Source: Caulifigura coniformis
Lineage (GTDB): Bacteria > Planctomycetota > Planctomycetia > Planctomycetales > Planctomycetaceae
Assembly (NCBI RefSeq): GCF_007745175.1
Contig: NZ_CP036271.1
Span: forward strand, 5,964,314 to 6,028,313
Length of the DNA stretch: 64,000 nt
Direction: 5' to 3'
The position numbers and the translations under genes were made by a program. The notes under the pieces were generated by a model. It was given only the letters and a program-made list of their open reading frames with translations. It had not been told where the DNA came from and did not search any database. This document shows positions 9,713 to 17,490 of this stretch, one piece after another; the first letter of the stretch is position 1, and each line of letters starts with the position of its first letter.

Positions 9713-10447
9713 TCAGGAGGGTTGCCACTCCGGCCTGCCGAGTGGCAACAGTTGCATCCAGTCCGGAACGACCTCCGCACCTCGGCAGACGAGTTGCGGC
9801 CGTTCCCCGTACGTGAGCGTTCCCCAGGCCTTCAGGCCTGCCCGACGTTCAATCTCGTCGAGATTCGACTGGGCCGCGTCAAACACCGACGACCGAGTCG
9901 TGGGCATTGGGGCCAGCTGGTTCAGCACGATTCCCGCCAGGTCGCAGGTCCTGCGGATCTCGGCGATGGAGAGCAGGGCGTGGTTGATGACCCCGAGCCG
10001 GTTCCCGGCGACAAGGACGACGGGCGAAGCCAGGCGCTGGGCCAGGTCAGCGTTCGTCCAGTTTCGTGAAATCGGCGACAGCCAGCCCCCGGCCCCTTCG
10101 ACGATCAGGACATCCACCCGCCCGTCCCACCACTCCGCGCCGGCAGCCAGCGCTGGTTCGTCGACTTCTCGCGATTCGAGTACAGCGGCGACCGGAGGGG
10201 CGAGCGGCGCCTCAAATCGCTGGGGAGCGATGCGGTCGAGCGGCCACTCGCCGCCGACGGCTGTCGCCAGGCGATCCGCGTCTTCCCAGGTCGGCCGCCC
10301 GTCCCGCACTTCCACTCCAGAGCAGACCGGTTTGTAGGCCCCGACCCGATACCCCGCGGCGCGCAACTGGCCAATCAGCCAGACGCTGAAATGCGTCTTG
10401 CCGACGCCGGTGTCCGTCCCGGTAATAAAGCAGCGGACTGTCGTCAT
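9713..10447 (-). CDS. bioD: Dethiobiotin synthetase
   Basis: The 244-residue product opens with MTTVRCFITGTDTGVGKT, whose P-loop GTDTGVGKT at residues 10-18 is the hallmark of BioD. YKPVCSG follows near residue 40, as expected for the carboxylation site region. The enzyme forms the ureido ring of dethiobiotin from 7,8-diaminononanoate, CO2 and ATP in the cytoplasm. Its start overlaps the stop of the upstream methyltransferase gene by four bases (ATGA), so the two are co-translated. No other biotin gene is next to it, so the pathway is split in this genome. Confidence 0.93.
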   Translation of the reverse strand: MTTVRCFITGTDTGVGKTHFSVWLIGQLRAAGYRVGAYKPVCSGVEVRDGRPTWEDADRLATAVGGEWPLDRIAPQRFEAPLAPPVAAVLESREVDEPALAAGAEWWDGRVDVLIVEGAGGWLSPISRNWTNADLAQRLASPVVLVAGNRLGVINHALLSIAEIRRTCDLAGIVLNQLAPMPTTRSSVFDAAQSNLDEIERRAGLKAWGTLTYGERPQLVCRGAEVVPDWMQLLPLGRPEWQPS

Positions 10448-11205
10448 TCGACGGCCGCCGGCTGTCGTGAATGCGATGGTCCGGCAACCGCGCGACGCTC
10501 CGCAAGCCAGCGCTGCTCAATGAACTCGACGGCCGGAATCGACTTGCGGGTCCATTCGAACAACAGGTCCTCGTACTCGGCGCTGGACAGCTCCCAGTCA
10601 TTCCGCGTCGCCCGGATTCGGGACGAGAGGCTCTGAATCAGCAGGGCCGCCGCCACGGAAATGTTGAGACTCTCAACAAATCCGTGCATCGGGATGGTCG
10701 TCAACTGATCCGCTGCAGCAGCCATCTCCGACGTGATCCCATACTTTTCGTTTCCGAAGACCACCGCGACCGGTCCGTCCAGGTTGATCTCCTCGAACGG
10801 CACCGCGCCCGACCCCGGCGGAACGGTCGCGACGATCCGATATCCCTGATTCTTGAGTGTCTCGATGCCGCGGCCGATGGCGTCTGCTCCCGTTGCGCGG
10901 CGGATCGTCAGCCATTGCTGCGAGCCGAGAGCGACTTTCGTGGAGGGATCGAAGGATTCCGTCGGTTCGAGGACATGGACATCCTGGAGACCAAACGCGT
11001 CGCAGGAGCGGAGGACCGCACTGACGTTATGACTCTGGCGGACGTCCTCGAGGACGACGGCAATCCGGCGGGTTCTTTTCCGGAGGACTTCTGCCAGTCG
11101 TGCCCGTCGTTCCGGCGTGACGTACTCGTGATAGTAGTCCCAGAGCGCAAAGTGCTCCGCCGAACCTTGAGAGGGCAATTGATGTCGATTACTCTGTCGA
11201 GCCAT
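10444..11205 (-). CDS. trmH: TrmH-family tRNA 2'-O-ribose methyltransferase (SPOUT)
   Basis: With the ATG at 11205 the product has 253 residues. The three SpoU/TrmH motifs are present: NVSAVLRSCDAFG (residues 60-72, with Asn60 and Arg66), VVFGNEKYGIT (149-157) and IPMHGFVESLNIS (171-183). These form the knotted AdoMet-binding fold. TrmH methylates the ribose of G18 in tRNA; the length and motifs fit TrmH better than rRNA-specific RlmB. The frame is open upstream to 11325, but those 40 residues look unlike the family and would run into the tRNA-His gene, so the inner start is preferred. It is coupled to bioD by a four-base overlap. Confidence 0.85.
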   Translation of the reverse strand: MARQSNRHQLPSQGSAEHFALWDYYHEYVTPERRARLAEVLRKRTRRIAVVLEDVRQSHNVSAVLRSCDAFGLQDVHVLEPTESFDPSTKVALGSQQWLTIRRATGADAIGRGIETLKNQGYRIVATVPPGSGAVPFEEINLDGPVAVVFGNEKYGITSEMAAAADQLTTIPMHGFVESLNISVAAALLIQSLSSRIRATRNDWELSSAEYEDLLFEWTRKSIPAVEFIEQRWLAERRAVAGPSHSRQPAAVE

Positions 11206-11316
11206 GGCGTTGGCGGCATCCGGTTTCCGGACACTGCTGATGTTCACAATCCGCCGGAAATCGGCTGGCTGCTTTGCGTAACCGTAGCAGCCAGAGAGGT
11301 TTTCGGCGAACGATAT

Positions 11317-11391
11317 GGTGGGCATAGCTCAGTTGGTTAGAGCGCCGGATTGTGGTTCCGGAGGTCGCGGGTTCGAGTCCCGTTGTCCACC
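11317..11391 (+). tRNA. tRNA-His (GTG anticodon)
   Basis: The acceptor arms GTGGGCA (11318-11324) and TGTCCAC (11384-11390) pair, and the anticodon loop reads TTGTGGT with GTG as anticodon. An extra G at 11317 can pair with C at 11391, the G-1:C73 identity pair of tRNA-His. The T arm GCGGGTTCGAGTCCCGT is intact. CCA is not encoded. The gene's 3' part is the integration site of the element that follows, and the integration rebuilt a complete tRNA. Confidence 0.97.
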
Positions 11392-11394
11392 CTT
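11347..11394. repeat. Left attachment repeat (48 bp)
   Basis: It is identical to 20923-20970. It spans the anticodon arm through the end of tRNA-His and three bases past it, a standard target for tyrosine integrases. Confidence 0.95.
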
Positions 11395-11399
11395 ATTTC

Positions 11400-12584
11400 T
11401 CAACAGGTTACGTCGACGGCAGATTCTTCGATTCGGGAAGAGTCCACTGAACTGTCCACTTTGGGCGGGGATTTGGGCACTGCGGCGTACAGGACGTCCG
11501 CCATGCCCTCTGCATCGTTTCCGACGTAGAACCGCAACGTCGTCTCGATGTTCTCGTGACGCATCAGCTGTTGCAGGACGGCCGGCATTACCCGGGCCGC
11601 CCATCGCAGGCCGAATGCCCTCCTGCAATCGTGAGCCGACGCGAACTTCACGCCCTTCTCGGTCTCGTCGACTTTGATGCCGGCCTTTTCGCCGATGTCG
11701 CAGATGGTGTGACTGGCGCTGTCCGCCCGCGGCCGTTTCTTCAGCCGGCCGAGCGGATTGAACACGAAGCCCGTCCGTTCACTCTCCGGTACCGCCAGTA
11801 GCATTTCCCCGAATTCGGGAGCCAGGGGCAGTAGGCGATCTTTGTGGCCTTTCTCCGAGCCCGCCAGGATGCGGAGCATGGGGCGCTTCCCGGTGAGGTC
11901 GACCATCATGCCCGGCGTGTCCCACGACAGCTGCATCGCCTCCCCGAGCCTCAAGCCGCTCCACCACAAGCCACGGAGCAGGAACCTCCATCCCTCGACG
12001 TGATCGGGCTTCACTTTCGACGACTTGGGGACGGCGTCGATAAGCCGATCGAACTCCTCTGCCGTGATTGGGCGCCCCTTCATCACTTTGCCACCCTTCA
12101 CCCTCTGAGGCATGCGGATCTTCGGGATGGCGGTGAGCAGTCCAATCTCCACCGCCCAGGCCAGAGCGGCCGCCAGGTGAGCCAGGTGCCCCTTGATGGT
12201 TGCCTCGGCCTTTCCGGCGTCGCGGAGCTTCTGCTGCCACGCTGAGAGCTTGTCGGCGGTCACGTCGACCAGACGGGCCGGGCTGATGAGCGATTCGAGG
12301 GAGTTCAGAACCCCGTCGATTTTGATGGCAGTCTTGTCTGCGAGGCCGGACACGACTTCGTCCTCGTACCGTTGCCGGAACTCGGCCCATGTCACCCTCG
12401 ATTTCGGCTTGTACTTGCCCGACCGCAACTCGGCCTCCCATTCACCGGCCGCCTTGAGCGCCTCTTTCTTCGACTTCGTTCCGGTCGATCGGGCCGTTTC
12501 CTTCCCCGTCGTCGGGTCGCGGAACAGCATGTAGAGTGACGCACGCCCCTTGTCGATGACGTAAACCTTGATCGTGTCGTCCAT
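11400..12584 (-). CDS. int: Tyrosine recombinase/integrase of the element
   Basis: The 394-residue product has the full catalytic set of tyrosine recombinases: Arg212 in SGLRLGE, Lys248 in EKGHKDRLLPL, His318-x2-Arg321 in SAHDCRRAF, His343 in LMRHENIETT and Tyr353 in RFYVG. An N-terminal arm-binding region and a core-binding SAM-like domain (about residues 65-150) come first. It is encoded right beside the left att site and reads toward it, the usual position for an enzyme that inserts at a tRNA gene. AAAGG lies seven bases before the ATG. The C-terminal codons overlap a paired GTCCACT repeat (11442-11460) that may be its arm-type binding site. Confidence 0.95.
   Translation of the reverse strand: MDDTIKVYVIDKGRASLYMLFRDPTTGKETARSTGTKSKKEALKAAGEWEAELRSGKYKPKSRVTWAEFRQRYEDEVVSGLADKTAIKIDGVLNSLESLISPARLVDVTADKLSAWQQKLRDAGKAEATIKGHLAHLAAALAWAVEIGLLTAIPKIRMPQRVKGGKVMKGRPITAEEFDRLIDAVPKSSKVKPDHVEGWRFLLRGLWWSGLRLGEAMQLSWDTPGMMVDLTGKRPMLRILAGSEKGHKDRLLPLAPEFGEMLLAVPESERTGFVFNPLGRLKKRPRADSASHTICDIGEKAGIKVDETEKGVKFASAHDCRRAFGLRWAARVMPAVLQQLMRHENIETTLRFYVGNDAEGMADVLYAAVPKSPPKVDSSVDSSRIEESAVDVTC
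11442..11460 (+). repeat. Paired GTCCACT repeat, candidate arm-type integrase site (left)
   Basis: Two GTCCACT units start 12 bp apart (11442 and 11454). The 19-bp block differs at one base from 20802-20820 near the other end of the element, and a third pair lies at 20348-20365. Same-face spacing and position near both ends fit integrase arm sites. Confidence 0.5.
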
Positions 12585-12601
12585 CAGAAACCTTTCGAGA
12601 G

Positions 12602-12629
12602 GACCTTCAGGAACGAATTCCTGAAGGTC
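12602..12629 (-). promoter_or_regulatory. Perfect 12-bp stem-loop ahead of the integrase gene
   Basis: GACCTTCAGGAA and TTCCTGAAGGTC pair perfectly around a four-base loop, 17 bases upstream of the integrase start. No T-run follows on either strand, so it is more likely an operator or a translational control hairpin than a terminator. Confidence 0.55.
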
Positions 12630-12785
12630 AGGGAAATCCCCGGGCCAGGAACCGGCAGGGCGTCGCTAACCGCCCCACCGGCGTCATCAGGGTAAGGCCG
12701 ATCGGCCCACCCCTGTTTCTCCTCGCGCGCACGTGCGCGAAGGCTTATTCGGCAAATTTGCCGATTTCTCACTTCGCGGCCGGCT

Positions 12786-13337
12786 TCAGCCCTCAATTAG
12801 CGGCGTGACCGGGAAGCACCAGTTGAAGCGTGCTCCGATCCCCTCATCGAGAACCGCTTGGTTGTGCCTCGCCGCTTCCTGCATTGCGGGGACGTTCGCA
12901 TGAACCTCCGGCCGCACACTCGGGGGAAGATCCGTCGATGATTCCGGCCGCCAGCCGTTCCGCTCGATTCTCAGCACCGCGAAGCCATTGGTGTTCGTGG
13001 GCCGCGCCACAACGAACCAATTCCAACCGTCGCGGAGGCGTTCGGCCATTTCGCGAGTATTCAGACTGACCGCCATTTCGCGAGCCTCCCTCAGTGGCAT
13101 CCTGAACGTCATGCACTGCGGCCTGGATCGCTTGCATGTCGGCAGGAAGTCCCTGACGTGATACCTGACCAAGAGCAGACGAGTTCGCGGGGGCGTCCAT
13201 TCCGCCGGTTTCTCTGGCGTCCAGACGTGTTCCGGAGGAACGCGGAACGCAAACCCTGCCGGCAGGCGGAATGACGTGTCCTCGCGATCAGCGGAGACGA
13301 CAGCAGCAACAGGAGCTTCGAGCAGAACAGCAGACAT
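12786..13337 (-). CDS. Unknown protein of the element
   Basis: The 183-residue product starts MSAVLLEAPVAAVVSADRED. The start at 13337 has a strong AGGAGG seven bases upstream, so the longer open frame (to 13742) is not used. The middle contains ERLRDGWNWFVVARPTNTNG and many Arg/Pro residues. No membrane segment or known motif is visible. It precedes the integrase gene in the same direction with a gap of about 200 bases. I do not recognise a family. Confidence 0.6.
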   Translation of the reverse strand: MSAVLLEAPVAAVVSADREDTSFRLPAGFAFRVPPEHVWTPEKPAEWTPPRTRLLLVRYHVRDFLPTCKRSRPQCMTFRMPLREAREMAVSLNTREMAERLRDGWNWFVVARPTNTNGFAVLRIERNGWRPESSTDLPPSVRPEVHANVPAMQEAARHNQAVLDEGIGARFNWCFPVTPLIEG

Positions 13338-13468
13338 GGACCGCCCTCCTAGAAAAAGGAAAAAGCCCGCGCGGTGGGGTCGCGGTCCCACCGGCAGGCT
13401 AGAGCCGATGCGCGTACGCACCGGGGTTTCTGATTGTTGACCAGCCGCGACACTGGTGTTGAGGGACT

Positions 13469-13528
13469 TTGTCCCACAACGAACCCTCTTGTATCTGCGT
13501 GTCCCCCTGTTGTCAATTTGTGGGACAA
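13469..13528. promoter_or_regulatory. Operator-like inverted pair of TTGT-N3-ACAA sites
   Basis: TTGTCCCACAA at 13469-13479 and its exact complement TTGTGGGACAA at 13518-13528 flank 38 bases just before the ribbon-helix-helix gene and between it and the divergent unknown gene. Each half is also a dyad (TTGT-N3-ACAA). Ribbon-helix-helix proteins often repress their own promoter through such sites, so these are candidate operators for autoregulation; that link is inference. Confidence 0.6.
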
Positions 13529-13545
13529 TGCGGAACATTCGCCCC

Positions 13546-13734
13546 ATGCCCAGGGCCGACGACAACAAAGACCACTCAATCAAGGTTCGCTGCACTCCCG
13601 AGCAGCGAAAGCTGATCGAGAAGGCCGCGGAAAAGGCTGAACGCACTCTTTCAGACTGGATCCGGCGAACGATCGTCAAACAGGCTGAAGCCCAGCTCGC
13701 CGATGACGAACAGGGCAAGGGCAAGAAACGCTGA
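13546..13734 (+). CDS. Small ribbon-helix-helix DNA-binding protein
   Basis: The 62-residue product begins MPRADDNKDHSIKVRCTPEQ. A short beta strand (HSIKVRCTP) followed by two helices (EQRKLIEKAAEKAERT and LSDWIRRTIVKQAEAQL) is the Arc/MetJ-type ribbon-helix-helix fold, close to DUF1778 and MobC-like proteins. Such proteins act as dimers and commonly repress their own promoter. It is the only plus-strand gene in the element. No toxin follows on the same strand, so an antitoxin role is not supported. The start is uncertain: an in-frame ATG at 13528 overlaps the operator-like repeat, and no good ribosome-binding site distinguishes the two. Confidence 0.75.
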   Translation: MPRADDNKDHSIKVRCTPEQRKLIEKAAEKAERTLSDWIRRTIVKQAEAQLADDEQGKGKKR

Positions 13735-13755
13735 TGCCTCACGTCGTCGGGGGCG

Positions 13756-14013
13756 TCAACTTTGTGGCTGGAGCTTCGCGATCTGATCGTCCGCCCACCC
13801 GAGCCCCTGTTCGACTTCCCGCCGCGTGAACTCAGGCGGCATCAACGTCTGCCTCCAGACTCCGCCCAGCTTCGCGAGGGTTCCATCCTGTTGCCGTTTT
13901 CGCAGCGTCCACGTGAATCCGATGTCATCACGATCAACGCACGCCACGAAGTCCCCAAGCTGAAGCGCCTTGAAGTTGCAGCCTTCCGGGAGGTCAGAAA
14001 TCTCAATCCACAT
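13756..14013 (-). CDS. Small unknown protein of the element
   Basis: The 85-residue product starts MWIEISDLPEGCNFKALQLGDF and has no membrane segment. AAGGG six bases before the ATG at 14013 supports this start over upstream ATGs at 14028 and 14055. Its ILE/SER/LEU-rich opening and TFRKRQ-like basic centre do not match a family I know. It ends 22 bases from the converging ribbon-helix-helix gene. Confidence 0.5.
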   Translation of the reverse strand: MWIEISDLPEGCNFKALQLGDFVACVDRDDIGFTWTLRKRQQDGTLAKLGGVWRQTLMPPEFTRREVEQGLGWADDQIAKLQPQS

Positions 14014-14055
14014 ATGAAGCCCTTTCATTGAAGAGAGACAAGAAACAGCCGTCAT

Positions 14056-14265
14056 CTATAACCGCCCGCGTGCCCTCTGACCCACTCCGGGCGTGAATTC
14101 AAATCGGATTTGAGTTCGGGCACGGTCGGCAAGGTTCTTGTCGATACCGGCGTCTGCGAGCGTGATTTGCTTTTCGATGGGTTTCCCCGCAACCCGTCGA
14201 ATTTCTTCTTTGGTCGGGCGATCGCCACCAGCCTTCAGCAGTCCCGCATCCTTCTGCGCCTTCAT
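14056..14265 (-). pseudogene. Remnant of a phage-type regulatory or replication-linked protein
   Basis: The open part encodes MKAQKDAGLLKAGGDRP and then TLADAGIDKNLADRAR, a motif common in phage and plasmid proteins that are linked to ParB-like or methyltransferase genes. In the same frame just upstream lies WHERRIGELM, typical of the region preceding that motif, but a stop codon interrupts it and no start fits. The C terminus after DRAR drifts into unlike sequence. The reading therefore looks like a gene broken at both ends. Related 27-base segments near 14072 and 14429 may mark the deletion or duplication event. Confidence 0.5.
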
Positions 14266-14587
14266 CAGTTCCCCGATGCGGCGTTCGTGCCAGCGGCTTT
14301 TGCTCGCTGCTCGCGGACTTTCCCTGACTCTCTATCGCTGGTGGAATTCGTTCCCTCAGCGTTCTTGGCCTTGGCGGACTCGCTGACGCGGTCCCACCGC
14401 GGAACCGCGTTTCGCCTCAGCCTTCATCCGCGTGACCTCTGACCCGCTCCAGACGTCACGAAACGGCGTATACGCGAGTCTCAGGGCACGACCGTGGCCG
14501 CCGTTCCCTCCCTCACTCCTGTTTGAAACCGCGCCGGCGGGCGTTCGAATACCGGCGCGGCTGCCTGCGACAACAAGCCGCATTACG
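14266..14587. other. Decayed coding region inside the element
   Basis: I see no intact gene here. Scattered minus-strand frames continue the decayed gene at 14056-14265, and the segment at about 14429-14455 resembles 14072-14098 at about four of five positions. Confidence 0.4.
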
Positions 14588-14639
14588 AAAAAACCCGCCG
14601 CAGCGTCCAGGTATGGCACAACCAATCCGCTGCGGCGGG
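14588..14639 (-). terminator. Rho-independent terminator after the capsid genes
   Basis: An 11-bp perfect stem (CCCGCCGCAGC with GCTGCGGCGGG, 14594-14604 and 14629-14639) is followed on the minus strand by six T residues. It would end transcription from the capsid-fusion and small structural-like genes. Confidence 0.8.
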
Positions 14640-14724
14640 CCCAGTGTTGCGGCCCCGGTGGACCGCAACTCCCCCTGACCCCGTTAGATCGAGGGGGAAA
14701 GAAACAAATGCCGGCTAATCGCCT

Positions 14725-14746
14725 AACGTGTGATACGTCGTGGCGA
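14725..14746. repeat. 22-bp repeat, copy 1 (after the 128-residue gene)
   Basis: AACGTGTGATACGTCGTGGCGA matches 17748-17769 at 21 of 22 positions. Both copies sit just past the 3' end of a minus-strand gene of the element, which suggests a shared regulatory or processing site. Confidence 0.55.
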
Positions 14747-14771
14747 TTGATTGCTCCGGGAGGACCCCCGG

Positions 14772-15158
14772 TCACGACGGCAGTCCGTTCGCGTTGATCG
14801 TCTTCACTTGCACGGACCCGAACAGCGGCTGCGTCGTACTCGCCACGAGGGCCAACGGCTCGTCGCTTCCACCCGAGAACCAGCTGTTCTGATTCAGGGG
14901 CTTCACGACACCACCCGCAGGGCCAGCGACGTTGAACGTCAGGGACGCGCCAGGACCGCCGAAGTGCGGCGTCTCGCCGGTCTTGAAGTACAGGGCGTTG
15001 TTCGTCCCCGCGCCGTACAGCTCGAAGGCATACGCCCGGAGCAACTTCCCTTCCCCGGGCGATTCCCGGAGGAGATTGTCGCCGACGACAGGGGTTCCGC
15101 TGAACTCGATGTTCAGCGCCCCATTGTCGCCGGGCGTCGTGACTACCGTCAGTGCCAT
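14772..15158 (-). CDS. Small protein next to the capsid gene, possible capsid accessory
   Basis: The 128-residue product starts MALTVVTTPGDNGALNIEF and is rich in Gly, Asn, Ser and Thr with few charged residues, the make-up of a beta-sheet virion protein. It lies 11 bases downstream of the protease-capsid fusion in the same direction, where many phages place a decoration protein. No motif proves this. The terminator at 14588-14639 follows it. Role inferred from position and composition only. Confidence 0.45.
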   Translation of the reverse strand: MALTVVTTPGDNGALNIEFSGTPVVGDNLLRESPGEGKLLRAYAFELYGAGTNNALYFKTGETPHFGGPGASLTFNVAGPAGGVVKPLNQNSWFSGGSDEPLALVASTTQPLFGSVQVKTINANGLPS

Positions 15159-15169
15159 GTCATCGCTCC

Positions 15170-17170
15170 TTACGCCGCGTTCGCCTTGAAGGCCGCCTTC
15201 GGATCGGACAGCGAGCAGCCGTAGTCGAACACGACCCGCATCTGCGTCCCCAGCTGGTCGAACGGGGCGTTCTCCATCTCGATCGTCGGAGTCTGATTCC
15301 CCTGCAGGAACCCGACCGTGACGGCCCGGGCGTTGGGCGGTCCGAAGAGATACCAGTCCGCCGTGGAGTTGCCGGTGAACTTCGTGTTCGACAAACGCGG
15401 TTCAACCACGAGCGTCGGCACGACGTTGTAGACCGGGTTCCCCGACGGCTGCAACTCGTCGTCCGTGGTACTGCCCACCAGCAGCGCCGAATTCAGCAGG
15501 CCGCGGGCCCGGAATTCCTCGAGGGGAGGAACGGCCAGCGCCGTCGGCTGGATGTTCAGGTTGTGCCCCTGACTGTCCATCTGCGCCCGCATCATGCCGA
15601 TGGCGGTTTGCAGGGACGCGACTCCCAGGATGGAACTGGACGACAGCAAGTTGGCGTTGGCGACGGAGAAGAAGTTGCTCGCCTCGCCGGCCATGATGGT
15701 TTCCCAGATCAGGTCCAGCAGCGATCGGCCGGCCGACGTTCCCAGCATCGGCGAGAGCTGGTCGATGAACCCGAGGTCGTCGTTGACGACATCTTCGCGG
15801 GTCACCTTCAGCATCTTCGCGAAGGTGTTCACCCTCCATGCGTACGTCGCCTCTTCCTTGATGACGCCGTGCGTGATGGAGCCGCCCGGAGCCAGTTGCT
15901 CCAGGTTGCCGATTGCCGCCGGGCGGATTCCCAGCTGCTGCCGGAAATCTTCGGCGGACGCGACGTAGCAGAACGACCGCCAATCGCTGGTCGTCTCCTC
16001 GTAGGCCGACACCAGCGACCGGCCGACGGTATCGGCGAGGATGTTGGGCAGCGAGGTCGTCGAGAACGAAGCCCGCAACATCTGGTCGCGGCTGCCGTGT
16101 GCATCCGGGTCGTGCCCGGCCGCCCGAAGCGACTCTTTCGCCAGGTCGACCAGATTGGTCACACGCTGCCGGCGGGCAGCTTCGACGACCCGTTCGCCGT
16201 AGGCTTTGAGCGCCACCTTCTCGCCGCCGGAGCACCGCAGCAGCAGGGACGCGGACAGGACGTTTCGATCAGCTTCCATTGGCGTCCCGTATCGACGGGA
16301 GTTGTCCGGAGCCGCGTTTCGAGCGCCGGCACGAAGAACATGCAGTTCCGTCGTTTCCGCACTCCAGCCCCGCTCGATGGCGGTCGCCAGAATGTTCGGA
16401 TGGCGGGCCGCAATCCGCTGGCACGCCGCAATCCGCCGGGACTCCGCAGCAGCACTGGCACGGACGCCGAAGGCCGCGCCGGCTGCGACGGTCTCAGGCA
16501 CTTCGGCAACTTCGCCGGTCGACGTGCTGTTCGCGAGCGCGTCGTATCGCTCCTGCAACAGCATGATGATCTCGGGCGTCAGCGACGCCACTTCCGTGCC
16601 GAAGTTCTCACGGACCCAGGTTTCAAAATCAGGCATGACACTTCCCCTCAGGACTTTTGCAGCCCGACGGGCCGCGAGATTGACTTTCGTTGTCGAGTCG
16701 GCCCCTGCCGGCAAAACGGAAGTCTCGTAAAGCAATCCTCGGCGGACGTGCGTGAAGGGACCGCGGTGGTCGCGGCCGTTGATCTTCACGACCTGCCCCG
16801 CCGGCACGTCGAAGCAATCACTGCAGTGCACGCCCACGCTGGCCTGCCATTGCTGGCCGGCATCAGCAGCGGCGAGCACGTTCTGGACCTGAGTCGAAAC
16901 GCCAGTCACGAGCCCCGCGAGAGCGAGACACTTCCCGTCGTTCTGAATCTTGTCCACGGAGCCAAGTGTCGTCTCCGTCGTCGCCTGATGGTCGAGCAGG
17001 ATCGGGAAACTACCAGGGGCCTCTAGTCCCGCCAGGTCGAGCACAACAGGCAACTCAAAACCCTCAACCAGCATCTTCCCGCCGTTGTAGGCGAGGATGT
17101 TGAACCGGCGCGGTTTCCCGTTCCGGTGTCCGGCCGCACGAAGGTCAAGTTTTGCTTTGAGCCTGAGCAT
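15170..17170 (-). CDS. Prohead protease fused to major capsid protein
   Basis: The 666-residue product joins two phage head functions. Residues about 20-170 match the HK97/U35-type maturation protease: His61 in FPILLDHQ, Ser111 in WQASVGV and the RGLLYETSVLPAGAD strand near 144-158. Residues about 180-666 match the major head subunit family that includes Mu gpT, with NILADTVGRSLVSAYEE, then IGNLEQLAPGGSITHG and TREDVVNDDLGF. The protease would cleave the scaffold and the fusion joint during capsid assembly. The start codon shares one base with the stop of the upstream gene (TGATG), so the two are coupled. This is the only structural gene in the element that I can identify with confidence. Confidence 0.85.
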   Translation of the reverse strand: MLRLKAKLDLRAAGHRNGKPRRFNILAYNGGKMLVEGFELPVVLDLAGLEAPGSFPILLDHQATTETTLGSVDKIQNDGKCLALAGLVTGVSTQVQNVLAAADAGQQWQASVGVHCSDCFDVPAGQVVKINGRDHRGPFTHVRRGLLYETSVLPAGADSTTKVNLAARRAAKVLRGSVMPDFETWVRENFGTEVASLTPEIIMLLQERYDALANSTSTGEVAEVPETVAAGAAFGVRASAAAESRRIAACQRIAARHPNILATAIERGWSAETTELHVLRAGARNAAPDNSRRYGTPMEADRNVLSASLLLRCSGGEKVALKAYGERVVEAARRQRVTNLVDLAKESLRAAGHDPDAHGSRDQMLRASFSTTSLPNILADTVGRSLVSAYEETTSDWRSFCYVASAEDFRQQLGIRPAAIGNLEQLAPGGSITHGVIKEEATYAWRVNTFAKMLKVTREDVVNDDLGFIDQLSPMLGTSAGRSLLDLIWETIMAGEASNFFSVANANLLSSSSILGVASLQTAIGMMRAQMDSQGHNLNIQPTALAVPPLEEFRARGLLNSALLVGSTTDDELQPSGNPVYNVVPTLVVEPRLSNTKFTGNSTADWYLFGPPNARAVTVGFLQGNQTPTIEMENAPFDQLGTQMRVVFDYGCSLSDPKAAFKANAA

Positions 17171-17430
17171 CAGTTCTGCGTTGCCGCCTCAAACTTGGCC
17201 GCGGCGTCCGCAAGTTCCTTCTTCAGCGAGGAGCACCGATTGGCGATGGTCTCGGCGTCCTTCACCCGGAAGTGCCCCACGCAGTCCACCACCATCCCGA
17301 AGCGAATGCCGGCGTCCTGCATGACCACGCAGATCTGCGCGGGCAGCAGCCCCAGCATCGAACACAGAAACCCCATGCTCACGAACTGCTGGTCGTCGGC
17401 GGGTGCGAACTGCTGAAAGTCTGGGTTCAT
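17170..17430 (-). CDS. Unknown protein coupled to the capsid fusion gene
   Basis: The 86-residue product starts MNPDFQQFAPADDQQFVSMGFLCSMLGLLPAQICVVMQDAG and ends with a probable helix (SLKKELADAAAKFEAA). Its stop overlaps the capsid gene start by one base, so it is translated with it. Position could fit a scaffold or a small head protein, but no motif supports that. I do not recognise a family. Confidence 0.6.
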   Translation of the reverse strand: MNPDFQQFAPADDQQFVSMGFLCSMLGLLPAQICVVMQDAGIRFGMVVDCVGHFRVKDAETIANRCSSLKKELADAAAKFEAATQN

Positions 17431-17490
17431 TTCAAATCTCCTGAGCCGATGTTACGGAGGGAGCGCCAGCCCCCTTCCAGATTTTGGAAG

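Noticed and set aside
12584-12796. Open frame of 70 codons between the integrase and the 183-residue gene
   Set aside because: It contains the perfect hairpin at 12602-12629, lacks a ribosome-binding site and has no motif; it looks like leader sequence.
13546-14013. Possible toxin-antitoxin pair (ribbon-helix-helix protein with the 85-residue protein)
   Set aside because: The two genes converge from opposite strands and are not co-transcribed, and the 85-residue protein has no toxin motif.
15152-17026. A 624-codon plus-strand open frame opposite the capsid fusion
   Set aside because: It is the complement of a gene with clear phage head motifs, and its own translation shows only Arg/Asp/Gly-rich random-like sequence.
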